Notes: generated from the letters alone by a model not told the origin. Shown: positions 25,128-33,658, counted from the first letter of the stretch. The stretch is 40,266 nucleotides of DNA from Fibrobacter sp. (GCA_024398845.1 JAKSIM010000024.1:1-40266), one strand, 5' to 3'. A program made the numbers and translations.

Positions 25128-27505
25128 TGAAAGTCGCTATTCTTTTATTTCTTTCCACATTTTCTGTGATATTTGCAAAAACCAAGTGTTATGATTTTGA
25201 TGACTATATAGGATATTCTAGTGATTTGTTGGAAATCAAAAAAATCATTGAGAAAAATGCGGAACAAGAAGAATCCAATAATTGTACGTTGGAAGGGGGT
25301 GTAGGTTCCGGATTCCATATAGCGGCAAGCATATTTCGAAAAAACAAATGCGGAGACCGATCAGGTTCTGTCAATGGGTATTTGGAGATAGCGTTTTCTT
25401 GCGATTATTGTTCGGGTGAAAAAGTTGATAAAATATTAAAAAAAATTGAAGAAGATTGTAAAAATGCTTGTATGGAAAGTGCTGCTTACTGTCGAAAATC
25501 TGATTTGATTTATGAAGGCGGCTGGGGTGGCGAAATCGAGAACGATGATGAATGTGGCGAGACGCTTCCGGAATGCCAGAGCGATGAATCCAGTTCCTCG
25601 CAAGGTGAAGAATCTTCGTCTTCTGAATTGGCGAGTAGTTCGTCCCAAGAAAATTCAAGTTCCTCGCAGGTGAATTCTTCAAGTTCGCAAGAGGAATATA
25701 TTTCATCGGACGAAACTGTTTCAGATGATAGCGATTCGTCGGGATACGCGGGTGGCGGTAGCAAAGGATTTGAATGCGAAGGTTTCACCATGTTTCAAAA
25801 ACGTCCGAAAATGATAGACAAAATAGAATTGCGCGAGTTTAAACCGTTTTGTTCTGAAGAAGGCGTTATCTTGATGGCCGCCAACATCCCGTATTTGGAT
25901 ATTATTGGGGAGTATAGGTGCTCTGACATTTTTTATGATTACTTGTTTTATTGCGAATATGAATCGGCGGCTCCATCGGAAGGTTGCCATGGGTACGAAT
26001 ATTTTAGGCATCTGTATTATTATATAGACTCTCGTCAACTTTGGATTGGAAGCGAAGTGGTTAATTTCTCGGCAAAATATGGCCTTTTCCCCTATTTTGA
26101 CGTTGATGAATTATATCAGAAAGTTGCAGATTTTGGTGTCGCTGCAGGTTGGGATCTTGGTCCTGATTTAAAAAATCTTTATCCTGAACTTTCCATTTCA
26201 ACGTTTGAAGATTACGTCAAGGCCTGCGCCCTGTATTCAGGAATTGAATGGGAAACTCTCTCGTCTAGTGCAGGTTCTCTTGATGAATCCAGTAGTTCTG
26301 TGGAAATAGACTGGGATTATTACTCCAGTTCGGAGGAATCCTCGTCGTCCGAGGTCGAATTGAGTAGTTCCTCCGAAATACAGACAAGCTCGTCTGAAGA
26401 AATCGCTTCTTCCTCGAGCGATGAATTTGTCCCTGGTGAAGATCAGGTGTACACCCCGGATCAAATCTTCCGCTCCGGCCTCCAGAATATGGAGCCTGGC
26501 GCCTGCTACTCCCTGAACCCTGATCGTGGCACCATTTACGGCTGGAACATCAGCTACGACGCGAGCGATACGTGGTGGTGGCAAAAGGTCGACTGCGAAA
26601 CCGGCGAAAAGGCAGTTGGGAATGGAATCGGCGCTTGCTCCGCGTACTCGGAATCTGTACCATTGAATGTCTCCGGTTGCTATTCGTACAATGGCTCCTG
26701 TTATATATGCGATAAAAGCAAGGGTGACTACGTAGATTGCAATGCGGTTTGGCTTTGGAAGTACAACTTCCCGACACATGATTGGTTCAAGCAAGTGGAT
26801 TGCTATAACCCGTATGAGGGGGAGGACTGCCCTGATCCATCCTATCTTTTGAAAAAGAGTGCTGAAATTGCCAACGGTGAAAATGCGAATTACGTAAACG
26901 AAAACTATGGTCTTGATTTTGTAAAATCGTCGAAAACGTACAACGCTCTAGGTCAAAATGTAAAAAGGCCAGGAAAATGGGAAATGGTTTATGAGAAAAC
27001 GTTGAATCGTAGTTTTAACTTGGTGACAAATGGAGCGAATATAGTAAATACACATTACTTGTTAAAGCTGTCTACGAATTCGGGGCATGTGTCTGCAAAG
27101 CATGACGTTTCAATAAAACTACGTCTGACGAGACGAGAAGGTTGTTCTTCTAGAGCCGATATAATTGTCACTTTTACTACAACTGTAGATAAAAAGCCTG
27201 ATTATTCGAATATTGATCTTCAAGATCATGAAATGAAACATTATAACGCGTATATGAATTATGATAAGAGAGAATATAATGAATGGTATAATCTTGATGC
27301 TGGCATGTCAGATAGCGAAGCGTGTAAAGAGGTAAAATCTTATATTTGGCCGAACATCCGAGATTTATTGACGAAACTGATAAACGAACAAAATAAAATT
27401 GATGACGACGACCCGAAAAATGAGTGTAAGGACCGAATTTCTTTACAAAAAACTATAAATGAAATGAAGTCGGCGTTTGATGCGAAGGTTTGTCAAGAAA
27501 TGTAA
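25127..27505 (+). CDS. Secreted multidomain protein with Ser-rich linkers and a C-terminal HExxH motif
   Basis: A 792-residue exported protein with a signal peptide (VAILLFLSTFSVIFA, residues 2-16). The N-terminal domain has about ten cysteines to residue 145. The first Ser/Glu linker lies at about 148-200. A second Cys-containing domain runs to about 385, a second Ser linker to about 435, and a Cys/Trp-rich segment to about 570. The C-terminal domain has beta-strand spacing (HDVSIKLRLTRREGCSSRAD, IIVTFTTTVD) and then H701-E-M-K-H705 in LQDHEMKHYNAY. This resembles the predicted zinc-dependent protease family DUF922; proteolysis is inferred and a third metal ligand is not evident. Poly-Ser linkers are typical of Fibrobacter secreted enzymes. 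The start overlaps the upstream stop. Confidence 0.8.
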   Translation: MKVAILLFLSTFSVIFAKTKCYDFDDYIGYSSDLLEIKKIIEKNAEQEESNNCTLEGGVGSGFHIAASIFRKNKCGDRSGSVNGYLEIAFSCDYCSGEKVDKILKKIEEDCKNACMESAAYCRKSDLIYEGGWGGEIENDDECGETLPECQSDESSSSQGEESSSSELASSSSQENSSSSQVNSSSSQEEYISSDETVSDDSDSSGYAGGGSKGFECEGFTMFQKRPKMIDKIELREFKPFCSEEGVILMAANIPYLDIIGEYRCSDIFYDYLFYCEYESAAPSEGCHGYEYFRHLYYYIDSRQLWIGSEVVNFSAKYGLFPYFDVDELYQKVADFGVAAGWDLGPDLKNLYPELSISTFEDYVKACALYSGIEWETLSSSAGSLDESSSSVEIDWDYYSSSEESSSSEVELSSSSEIQTSSSEEIASSSSDEFVPGEDQVYTPDQIFRSGLQNMEPGACYSLNPDRGTIYGWNISYDASDTWWWQKVDCETGEKAVGNGIGACSAYSESVPLNVSGCYSYNGSCYICDKSKGDYVDCNAVWLWKYNFPTHDWFKQVDCYNPYEGEDCPDPSYLLKKSAEIANGENANYVNENYGLDFVKSSKTYNALGQNVKRPGKWEMVYEKTLNRSFNLVTNGANIVNTHYLLKLSTNSGHVSAKHDVSIKLRLTRREGCSSRADIIVTFTTTVDKKPDYSNIDLQDHEMKHYNAYMNYDKREYNEWYNLDAGMSDSEACKEVKSYIWPNIRDLLTKLINEQNKIDDDDPKNECKDRISLQKTINEMKSAFDAKVCQEM

Positions 27506-27516
27506 GGGCAGATAAT

Positions 27517-28155
27517 ATGAGAAATGGTCTTTGTTTCTTTCTTTTGCTAATGACTTCTTTTTGTTTGGGAAATGATTGTGAAGGCGTTTATTTCTTGGGT
27601 ACGCAGAAATTCATTGAACCAAGGATAGAATCTTTAGATATCTCTGAGTTAGATTCTTCTTTGGTGATTCCTGTTTGTGTGAATATGTCTGATTCTACGA
27701 TTATAATGGAAAAGAATGTTGAAAAATATTCTTACTGGTTGTCAAAAAAAAGTTCTATTTGCTGTAATCCACAAATAAGTGTTTCTCATTATGAAAGTTT
27801 TGTTAGCAAGTATATGGATCGTCGTAAAACGCACTGTAACAATCGATATGAATCTCTCGGAAACGGAGTTACAACATCAACAAACTGTACGATTGTATCG
27901 AAATTAGATTCAACAGAAGATTATCGAAACGCTACTCATTGTGGCTATCCAGTAAGGTATGATATCAGCGTTGAAAATGACGAATTGAAAAATATTCCGG
28001 TTTCATTAGCATGTATGAGCACTTTTCCTCATAATATAATTGGAAAAGTCTTTGCTCATGAAAAGTCGGTATATGTTTTTTGCGATGGATTTTATACAAA
28101 TTTGCGAACAAATTTCTATGTGAAAGTTACCGGCATTTGTTCCGATAAAAAGTAG
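27517..28155 (+). CDS. Exported Cys-containing protein of unknown function
   Basis: A 212-residue protein with a signal peptide (RNGLCFFLLLMTSFCLG). The mature part has about ten cysteines, including a CC pair (KKSSICCNPQIS) and a final TGICSDKK, suggesting disulfide bonds in the periplasm or outside. No family is recognised. I chose ATG 27517, 11 bases after the upstream stop, over an in-frame start at 27490 that overlaps the upstream gene and would put nine residues before the signal peptide. It is the third gene of the four-gene exported-protein cluster and is AT-rich. Confidence 0.7.
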   Translation: MRNGLCFFLLLMTSFCLGNDCEGVYFLGTQKFIEPRIESLDISELDSSLVIPVCVNMSDSTIIMEKNVEKYSYWLSKKSSICCNPQISVSHYESFVSKYMDRRKTHCNNRYESLGNGVTTSTNCTIVSKLDSTEDYRNATHCGYPVRYDISVENDELKNIPVSLACMSTFPHNIIGKVFAHEKSVYVFCDGFYTNLRTNFYVKVTGICSDKK

Positions 28156-28164
28156 GGAGTCTGC

Positions 28165-28695
28165 ATGAATACTCAAAAAATTCTTTTGCTGATTTTGTGC
28201 AGTCTGTCTTTTTCTTTGGCAGACGGCTTGGATGACGCTTTCGAGGCGGCACCTGTTGTTGCCAACTACTGTGTTGTTGGTGGAACCCATCCTAAGTTTA
28301 AGCTGACAAAGGTGATTACGGATACTCCTGTTATATATCTTGCCGAGGCGGATTCCATGGAGTGTTCATGCTATTCGGCGCATTCTCGCAGCAGTTTTGA
28401 CTTGCCAATGAAACCTGGGGTTCAACCGGATTGCTCGGGAGACTCGTCTTTTTATGCAAGGGGTACGTGCAAGGAGAAGAATCCCCAGCTTGTTCCGGCT
28501 TCCTACAAGTTTGAAATTCCCAAGGAATATGAAATTCCCCAGGAGTATTTCGATATGCACGGAAAAAATTTTGTGAAGACGCTTTACAAAAAGAAATTCC
28601 TGGCTTTTTTGGAAGCCCGCCTTACCTGCAACGACGCTGAACCGTTTTTCTTGGAGCAGCGTTTCAAGGTCTATATTTCTGGTCCTTGCAAATAG
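28165..28695 (+). CDS. Exported small protein of unknown function
   Basis: A 176-residue protein with a signal peptide (KILLLILCSLSFSLADG). The mature region has seven cysteines (MECSCYSAHSR, CSGDSSFYARGTCKE, ISGPCK at the end) and a Lys/Glu/Pro segment (KFEIPKEYEIPQEY). Like the preceding gene product, it ends with a beta-strand and a near-terminal cysteine (VYISGPCK versus VKVTGICSDKK). The two may be distant relatives, but the similarity is too weak to call. GGGAG precedes the ATG and the gap to the previous gene is nine bases. It is convergent with nhaC, only 14 bases away, with no clear hairpin between them. Confidence 0.7.
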   Translation: MNTQKILLLILCSLSFSLADGLDDAFEAAPVVANYCVVGGTHPKFKLTKVITDTPVIYLAEADSMECSCYSAHSRSSFDLPMKPGVQPDCSGDSSFYARGTCKEKNPQLVPASYKFEIPKEYEIPQEYFDMHGKNFVKTLYKKKFLAFLEARLTCNDAEPFFLEQRFKVYISGPCK

Positions 28696-28709
28696 TTTTT
28701 ATCGTTGAA

Positions 28710-30044
28710 TTAAAGTTTTCGCTTTTTAGGCGAGATGATAATGAAGGCGAGCGAGCTCACGAGCAAAAGCATGGGGTAGAACATCAAGGGAATGATGTCG
28801 AAGGCGCTGTAGTTTGTTTCGAGCTTGGTTGCGGCAATGGCGGCGAGGGCCACGAGCATCTGGGCTCCGTAAGGGAGAATCCCCTGCATAATGCAACTGA
28901 AGGTGTCGAGCAGCGAGGCCGTTTTGCGTGGAGAAATTTTGAATTCGTCGCTCATCTGTTTGGCGATTGGGGCTGCCATCACAATGGCGACTGTATTGTT
29001 GGCTGTGGCGACATCCATGGCGCTTACCAAAAGGCCAACGCCCAGTTGGCCTCCTCTGTGGCCCTTGAAAATCTTGTGGATAAAGTTAAGCAGGGCGACG
29101 AACCCGCCGTGGACGCGGATGAGCCCGCACATGGCGCTCACGAGAATCGTGACCATGATGGTTTCGTACATGCCAGAAATTCCAGAACCGATATTCCCGA
29201 TGAGGCCGATAAAATCTACGGCGCCCGTGAAGAGCATGATGACAGCCGCAAGTGCGATGCCCACGAGAAGTACGATGAATACGTTAATCCCGACGAGGGC
29301 AAGGGCGAGTACGACCACGTACGGAACGAGCTGCGTTAAGCTGTAGGAATTGTGCGCTACGACTTGAGCGTTTGTGTGAAGCGAAATGACTGTAATTAAA
29401 ATGACCGTCAAAATGGCTGCGGGGAGCGCGATTAAAAAGTTTGTACGGAATTTGTCTTTCATGTTGCAGCCCTGCGTGGTGCAGGCGGCAATAGTCGTAT
29501 CCGAAATGAAACTCAGGTTATCGCCAAACATGGCGCCGCCAATCACGGAAGCGACGCAAAAAGGAACGCTGAATCCAGTGGCGAGAGCCACTTCAATCGC
29601 GATTGGCGAAACAACGGTAATCGTTCCGACGGAGGTTCCCATGGCGGTAGAGACGAATGTCGCTACAATAAAGAGTACGACGACTGCGAATTGCGCCGGG
29701 ATGAAATCCAGTAAAAAGTATGCGGCCGAGGAGGCGCTGCTGCGTCCGAGAATCCCGGCGAACATGCCCGCGCAAATGAAGATGAGAATCATGATGAGGA
29801 TGTTCTTATCGCCAATGGACTTTGCCATGACCTCGAGCTTCTCGTCAAATTTGAGGGCTCGGTTTTGCAGGCACGCGACGAGAATTGCGACCATGAATGC
29901 CGCCACGATGGGAATGTTATAGAACCCCATGGGAATGTGAAGGATGTATTCGAAGGTGATTCCAAGACCGAGGTACAGTACGAGGAAAATAGCTATAGGA
30001 AAAAGGGCCTTGGGACAGGCCTTGATTTGGGATTCGTTTTGCAT
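28710..30044 (-). CDS. nhaC: NhaC-family Na+/H+ antiporter
   Basis: A 444-residue inner-membrane protein with 11-12 hydrophobic segments. The family signature GGAMFGDNLSFISDTTIAAC lies near the middle. Other conserved parts are TAMGTSVGTITVVSPIAIE and the second-half LVSAMDVATANNTVAIVMAA. NhaC proteins exchange protons for sodium, and some relatives exchange organic anions (malate/lactate type), so the substrate is not certain. AGGGT precedes the ATG. The gene is divergent from iorA, with 71 bases between the two starts to hold both promoters. Confidence 0.87.
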   Translation of the reverse strand: MQNESQIKACPKALFPIAIFLVLYLGLGITFEYILHIPMGFYNIPIVAAFMVAILVACLQNRALKFDEKLEVMAKSIGDKNILIMILIFICAGMFAGILGRSSASSAAYFLLDFIPAQFAVVVLFIVATFVSTAMGTSVGTITVVSPIAIEVALATGFSVPFCVASVIGGAMFGDNLSFISDTTIAACTTQGCNMKDKFRTNFLIALPAAILTVILITVISLHTNAQVVAHNSYSLTQLVPYVVVLALALVGINVFIVLLVGIALAAVIMLFTGAVDFIGLIGNIGSGISGMYETIMVTILVSAMCGLIRVHGGFVALLNFIHKIFKGHRGGQLGVGLLVSAMDVATANNTVAIVMAAPIAKQMSDEFKISPRKTASLLDTFSCIMQGILPYGAQMLVALAAIAATKLETNYSAFDIIPLMFYPMLLLVSSLAFIIISPKKRKL

Positions 30045-30115
30045 ACCCTAAAAATAGCATTTGTGCATTATTTCTATATTTTGTCTTGGATTTTAATTAA
30101 CGAAAAAGGAACATT

Positions 30116-31783
30116 ATGCCAGCTTTTGACCCCAATGCGAAAAAGATGCTGATTTCCGGCAACGAGGCTATTTCCCTTTCCATGCGCCACTGCAATGTGC
30201 AGCTCGCCTGTGGTTACCCGGGAACCCCCTCCACCGAAATCTTGGAAGACTATTCTGACCTTGGCGGATACGCCCAGTGGGCTCCGAACGAAAAGGTCGC
30301 CGCAGAAACCGCCCTCGGTGCGGCTTTTGGCCACGCCCGTAGCGTTGTGACCATGAAGATGGTGGGCCTTAACGTGGCAAGCGACGTGCTCTACACCGCC
30401 ACTTACACCGGTGTCGATGGTGGCATGGTGTGGATTGTGGCCGATGACCCGGGCCAGGCAAGTTCCCAGAACGAACAGGATACCCGCAACCACGCTAAGG
30501 CTGCCGTGTGCCCGATGTTCGAACCCTCCAATTCCCAGGAAGCCTACGACTTCTTCCGCATCGCCATGCAGACGAGCGAAAAGTTCAAGATTCCTGTCAT
30601 CCTCCGCATGACGACCCGCGTGGACCATTCCAAGTCCATCGTCGTCCCGAAGGAGGCTCTTACTCCGATGGTGCCGAACTTTGAACGCAATATCGCCCAG
30701 CACGTGATGGTGCCTGGCTTCTCTAAGCCGGCAGGCCGCCGTCTCCGCGCCAAGATGGACGAAATGGAAGCCTGGAACGTGGCCGAAGGCCCGAACAAGG
30801 TGGAAATGCGTAGTGCCGATATGGGCATTATCACGAGCGGCATCAGCTACCACCATGTTCGCGAAGCCGCCCCGGAAGCAAGCATCTTAAAGATTGGCAT
30901 GACTTACCCCTTTCCGATGCAGCTCATCAAGGATTTCGCCGCTAAGTTCGAAGGCAAGCGCCTCATGGTCATCGAAGAAAACGACCCGTGGCTTGCCGAA
31001 AACATCCGCGCCGCCGGCATCCAGGTCGAAAGCAAGTTCGACCCGATTTTCCGCTTTGGCGAACTGGACGTGAACCGCGTGCGCCGCATTATCGCTGGCG
31101 ACAAGAATCCGGATCCGGTGCCCGTGAAGGGAAAGCCGCCTATGCTCTGCCCGGCCTGCCCGCACCGCAGTTCTTTCGCCGTCTTGAAGGAACTCGACTG
31201 CATCGTTTCTGGCGACATCGGCTGCTACACCTTGGCCGCCCTTCCGCCGATTTCCGCGATGGACTACATGATTGACATGGGCGCCGCTATCGGCATGGGC
31301 ATCGGTCTCCGTAACGTGCTCCCGCGCGAACAGGCAAAGCGCGTTGTCAGCGTCATCGGTGACTCCACGTTCGTGCACAGCGGCATCACCGGCCTCGTTC
31401 AGGCTGGCTACAACCGCCCGGAAACTGGCCACGTGGTCGTGGTTCTCGACAACAGCATCACCGCCATGACCGGTCAGCAGGAACACCCGGGTACGGGTCG
31501 CCACCTCGACCATAGCCCGGCCTACAAGATTGACTACAAGGAAGTGGCCAAGATGGCTGGCTTCGACAACGTGTTCGAAGTGAACCAGGTGAAGGAACCG
31601 GAAGAATTCAAGCGCCTCGTGAAGGAAGCCCTCGAAAAGGACGAACTCACCTTGATTGTCGCGAAGAGCCCCTGCATCCTTGCCCTCAAGAGCATTCTCG
31701 CCTGGGACAAGGCCAACAAGGAAAAGGCCGAAAAGGCTTTGGCCGAAGCAGAAGCCGCAGCCAAGAAGAACGGAAACATTTAA
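30116..31783 (+). CDS. iorA: Indolepyruvate:ferredoxin oxidoreductase alpha subunit, lacking the ferredoxin domain
   Basis: A 555-residue cytosolic protein. With IorB it oxidises aryl pyruvates (from aromatic amino acids) to aryl-acetyl-CoA with ferredoxin, or runs in reverse for amino acid synthesis. The N-terminal pyrimidine-binding domain reads LISGNEAISLSMRHCNVQLA and CGYPGTPSTEILEDY. A CPACPHRSSF motif lies near residue 344. The thiamine diphosphate domain shows SGDIGCYTLAALPP, then GDSTFVHSGITGL and LDNSITAMTGQQEHPG. Family members usually run to about 600 or more residues and end in two 4Fe-4S clusters. This one ends in an Ala/Lys/Glu helix with no cysteine cluster. AAAGGA precedes the ATG, and iorB follows by 17 bases. 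Confidence 0.9.
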   Translation: MPAFDPNAKKMLISGNEAISLSMRHCNVQLACGYPGTPSTEILEDYSDLGGYAQWAPNEKVAAETALGAAFGHARSVVTMKMVGLNVASDVLYTATYTGVDGGMVWIVADDPGQASSQNEQDTRNHAKAAVCPMFEPSNSQEAYDFFRIAMQTSEKFKIPVILRMTTRVDHSKSIVVPKEALTPMVPNFERNIAQHVMVPGFSKPAGRRLRAKMDEMEAWNVAEGPNKVEMRSADMGIITSGISYHHVREAAPEASILKIGMTYPFPMQLIKDFAAKFEGKRLMVIEENDPWLAENIRAAGIQVESKFDPIFRFGELDVNRVRRIIAGDKNPDPVPVKGKPPMLCPACPHRSSFAVLKELDCIVSGDIGCYTLAALPPISAMDYMIDMGAAIGMGIGLRNVLPREQAKRVVSVIGDSTFVHSGITGLVQAGYNRPETGHVVVVLDNSITAMTGQQEHPGTGRHLDHSPAYKIDYKEVAKMAGFDNVFEVNQVKEPEEFKRLVKEALEKDELTLIVAKSPCILALKSILAWDKANKEKAEKALAEAEAAAKKNGNI

Positions 31784-31800
31784 TAAGAGGTTGAATAATT

Positions 31801-32274
31801 ATGAGCGTAGTAAACGTTAAATTTGCAGGCCTCGGCGGAGCCGGTGTTCTCAAGGCCAGCGACGTGATGGCGGAACTTGTTTTTGAACAGGGCTTCGATG
31901 TAAAGAAGGCTGAAGTCCATGGCATGAGCCAGCGTGGCGGTTCTGTCGCTAGCGATGTGCGCTTTGCCAAGGGCGAAGAAGTGCAGAGCCCGATGATCCC
32001 GTGCGGTGAAGCGGATTTCCTCGTGGTCCTGGATGAAACCCAGGTGGTGGTGAACGAAGCCTTCCTTAAGAAGGGCGGCGTGCTCCTGACTCCTGCCGAC
32101 ATCGATGTGACGAAACTCGAAAACGTGAAGGCCTTGAACGTTGCCATGCTGGGTAAACTCAGCAAGCACTTTGACTTCACCGTTGAACAGTGGGAAGTGG
32201 CCCTCAACAAGCTGTTTGCCGAAAAGTTCCACGAAGGGAACAAGAAGGCCTTCATGCTTGGCCGCGAAGGGTAA
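31801..32274 (+). CDS. iorB: Indolepyruvate:ferredoxin oxidoreductase beta subunit
   Basis: A 157-residue protein, the gamma-type catalytic domain of 2-oxoacid:ferredoxin oxidoreductases. The N-terminal glycine loop reads FAGLGGAGVLKASDVMA. It is followed by the family segment EVHGMSQRGGSVASDVRF and by IPCGEADFLVVLDETQ. It is shorter than many IorB proteins (about 190-200 residues) but has all the core motifs. It follows iorA by 17 bases with AGAGG before its ATG, and a strong terminator ends the operon. Confidence 0.9.
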   Translation: MSVVNVKFAGLGGAGVLKASDVMAELVFEQGFDVKKAEVHGMSQRGGSVASDVRFAKGEEVQSPMIPCGEADFLVVLDETQVVVNEAFLKKGGVLLTPADIDVTKLENVKALNVAMLGKLSKHFDFTVEQWEVALNKLFAEKFHEGNKKAFMLGREG

Positions 32275-32319
32275 CTGAATCTCATTTATCTGTATTGCAT
32301 TCTTATGCAAAAATAAAAT

Positions 32320-32352
32320 CGGTCCCAGTGATGAACTGGAACCGTTTTTTTT
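32320..32352 (+). terminator. Rho-independent terminator of the iorAB operon
   Basis: The arms CGGTCCCAGT and ACTGGAACCG pair with one internal C/A mismatch and a short loop. Eight T residues follow. It starts 46 bases after the iorB stop. Confidence 0.9.
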
Positions 32353-32432
32353 GTGGGCGCGGGTGCCTTACCTAGACTGAGTTTACGAGCGTTCTATTAT
32401 GTGTTTGATTTTTACAATTGCGAAGTTTAGCT

Positions 32433-32658
32433 CAATTTCTGTTTTAGATGAAGTTGTGCTGAGATTTTAAATAGTTGCCAGCATATATAGGCCTTTCTCT
32501 GTAAATGCGGTCGGATTGACACTGCTATGTTTTAGACAATTGAACCGGTCAAAAGTTTTGACCAGTTCATCTTTTTCGTTCTTATTCAAAGAAAACGAAA
32601 ACCCTGTAGGAAATTTTTCAGGATTGTTCTTTACAGCTTGGTTTAGTTCCTTTGTGGA
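32433..32658 (-). pseudogene. Truncated copy of the ORF6N-domain gene
   Basis: This stretch is close to identical to 38651-38877, which lies in the ORF6N gene on the same strand, with scattered substitutions and one missing base. The missing base (ATTTAAAA here, ATTCTAAAA there) creates an early stop. The 5' part of the gene, encoding about the first 36 residues, is absent. Homology stops at 32658, next to the left end of the IS30-like element. No functional protein can be expected. The 80 bases to its left (32353-32432) show no gene or site. Confidence 0.85.
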
Positions 32659-32711
32659 GGCGGTTTCAAGTCGTCAATGCAACACGTCCGTGATTCTGTG
32701 CAATCTGAATG

Positions 32712-32736
32712 AAAAAAGCCTCCCAAGAAGGGAGGC
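32712..32736 (-). terminator. Minus-strand hairpin terminator inside the IS left end
   Basis: A perfect 7-bp stem GCCTCCC/GGGAGGC with a five-base loop is followed, reading on the minus strand, by six T residues. It would stop transcripts leaving the element leftwards. No minus-strand gene upstream of it is evident, so its purpose is unclear. Confidence 0.65.
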
Positions 32737-32827
32737 TGCCTAAAGTTTCTAAGTTTGCACTTTCGAACCACCAAAAGTTGCAAATGAAACGTCCAGAAAA
32801 AAACAAAGATACTTAATTTTCAAACAT

Positions 32828-33610
32828 ATGCAAGCCGGGGAATGCCCCGCACAGATTGCAAAGATTCTTGATGTCAATCGAAGTACGGTCACAAGAGAAA
32901 TAGAACGTAATTCCGTTGATGGGAAGTACCTTTACGAAAAAGCAGAAATGTTGGCACAAGGTAGGCAGCACGAGGCTCACGTACATTACAGGTATGGCCA
33001 GCAACTCTGGGATGAAATCGGCGGCATGATCCGTCAGGGAATGAGTCCGGAACAGGTTTGCGGAAGACTTCGAAAACTCGGACGGGAAGCGCCCAGCGCC
33101 GAGTGCATATACCAATATATCTGGGAGATGAAATCGCATGGTGACGACCTTTATACCTTTTTACGGTGCAAGGGCAAGAAGCATCGTTCCCGCGGTCGCA
33201 AAAACGACCGGGCGGGAGGCTATGTGTGGATAAGAAAACTGAACGGGAAAAATGCCGAAGAACTCGCAGACGCCACTATCAAAGCGTTGAGGCCTCTAAA
33301 AAAACAGGGAGTCCTCCACACAATAACCTCTGACAACGGAAAAGAGTTTGCGAGCCACGAGAAGATTGCGAAAAATTTGAAAATTGACTTCTACTTTGCG
33401 CGGCCTTATTGCTCCTGCGATAGAGGAGCTAACGAAAATACGAACGGACTTATCAGGCAGTATATTCCCAAGGGAACAGACCTTGACGAAATTTCAGAGG
33501 ATTATGTGGACGATATACAACAAAAACTAAACGATCGCCCGAGAAAACGGCTTGATTACATGACTCCAAGAGAGTATATTTTCAACAAGTTCAACATATT
33601 GTTGCGTTAG
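32828..33610 (+). CDS. IS30-family transposase, internally deleted
   Basis: A 260-residue open frame with an N-terminal HTH (IAKILDVNRSTVTREIERNS) and the C-terminal part of the IS30 DDE domain. The second Asp (TITSDNGKEFASHEKIAKNL) and the Glu (ANENTNGLIRQYIPKGTDLD) are present. The usual segment with the first catalytic Asp (the GDWExDT region) is missing: the chain jumps from RGRKNDRA to GGYVWIRKLNG, a deletion of roughly 50 residues in frame. The protein should therefore be inactive. The family N-terminus starts earlier, at ATG 32784 (MKRPEK) in another frame. The frames join by a -1 shift at A-AAA-AAC (32798-32804), either programmed frameshifting or decay. Confidence 0.8.
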   Translation: MQAGECPAQIAKILDVNRSTVTREIERNSVDGKYLYEKAEMLAQGRQHEAHVHYRYGQQLWDEIGGMIRQGMSPEQVCGRLRKLGREAPSAECIYQYIWEMKSHGDDLYTFLRCKGKKHRSRGRKNDRAGGYVWIRKLNGKNAEELADATIKALRPLKKQGVLHTITSDNGKEFASHEKIAKNLKIDFYFARPYCSCDRGANENTNGLIRQYIPKGTDLDEISEDYVDDIQQKLNDRPRKRLDYMTPREYIFNKFNILLR

Positions 33611-33658
33611 CAACTTGAAACCACGGTTCACTAAATCAACCTACCATAAGGAACAACG

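Larger units (their letters stand above)
32660..33624 (+). mobile_element. IS30-like insertion sequence (~965 bp), probably inactive
   Basis: The left end at 32660-32680 and the right end at 33604-33624 form imperfect 21-bp inverted repeats. They match at 16 of 21 positions, and GGTTTCAAGT is common to both. The element contains an IS30-type transposase gene. The left end abuts the point where similarity of the ORF6N remnant to its intact copy stops. No clear target-site duplication is visible. The right end lies 34 bases before the GLUG-protein gene, so the element may influence expression of that gene. Confidence 0.75.

Noticed and set aside
32516..32743. 75-codon plus-strand frame in the ORF6N remnant, and its counterpart at 38666-38887
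   Set aside because: Both are antisense to the ORF6N coding sequence, and their similarity only reflects the DNA duplication.
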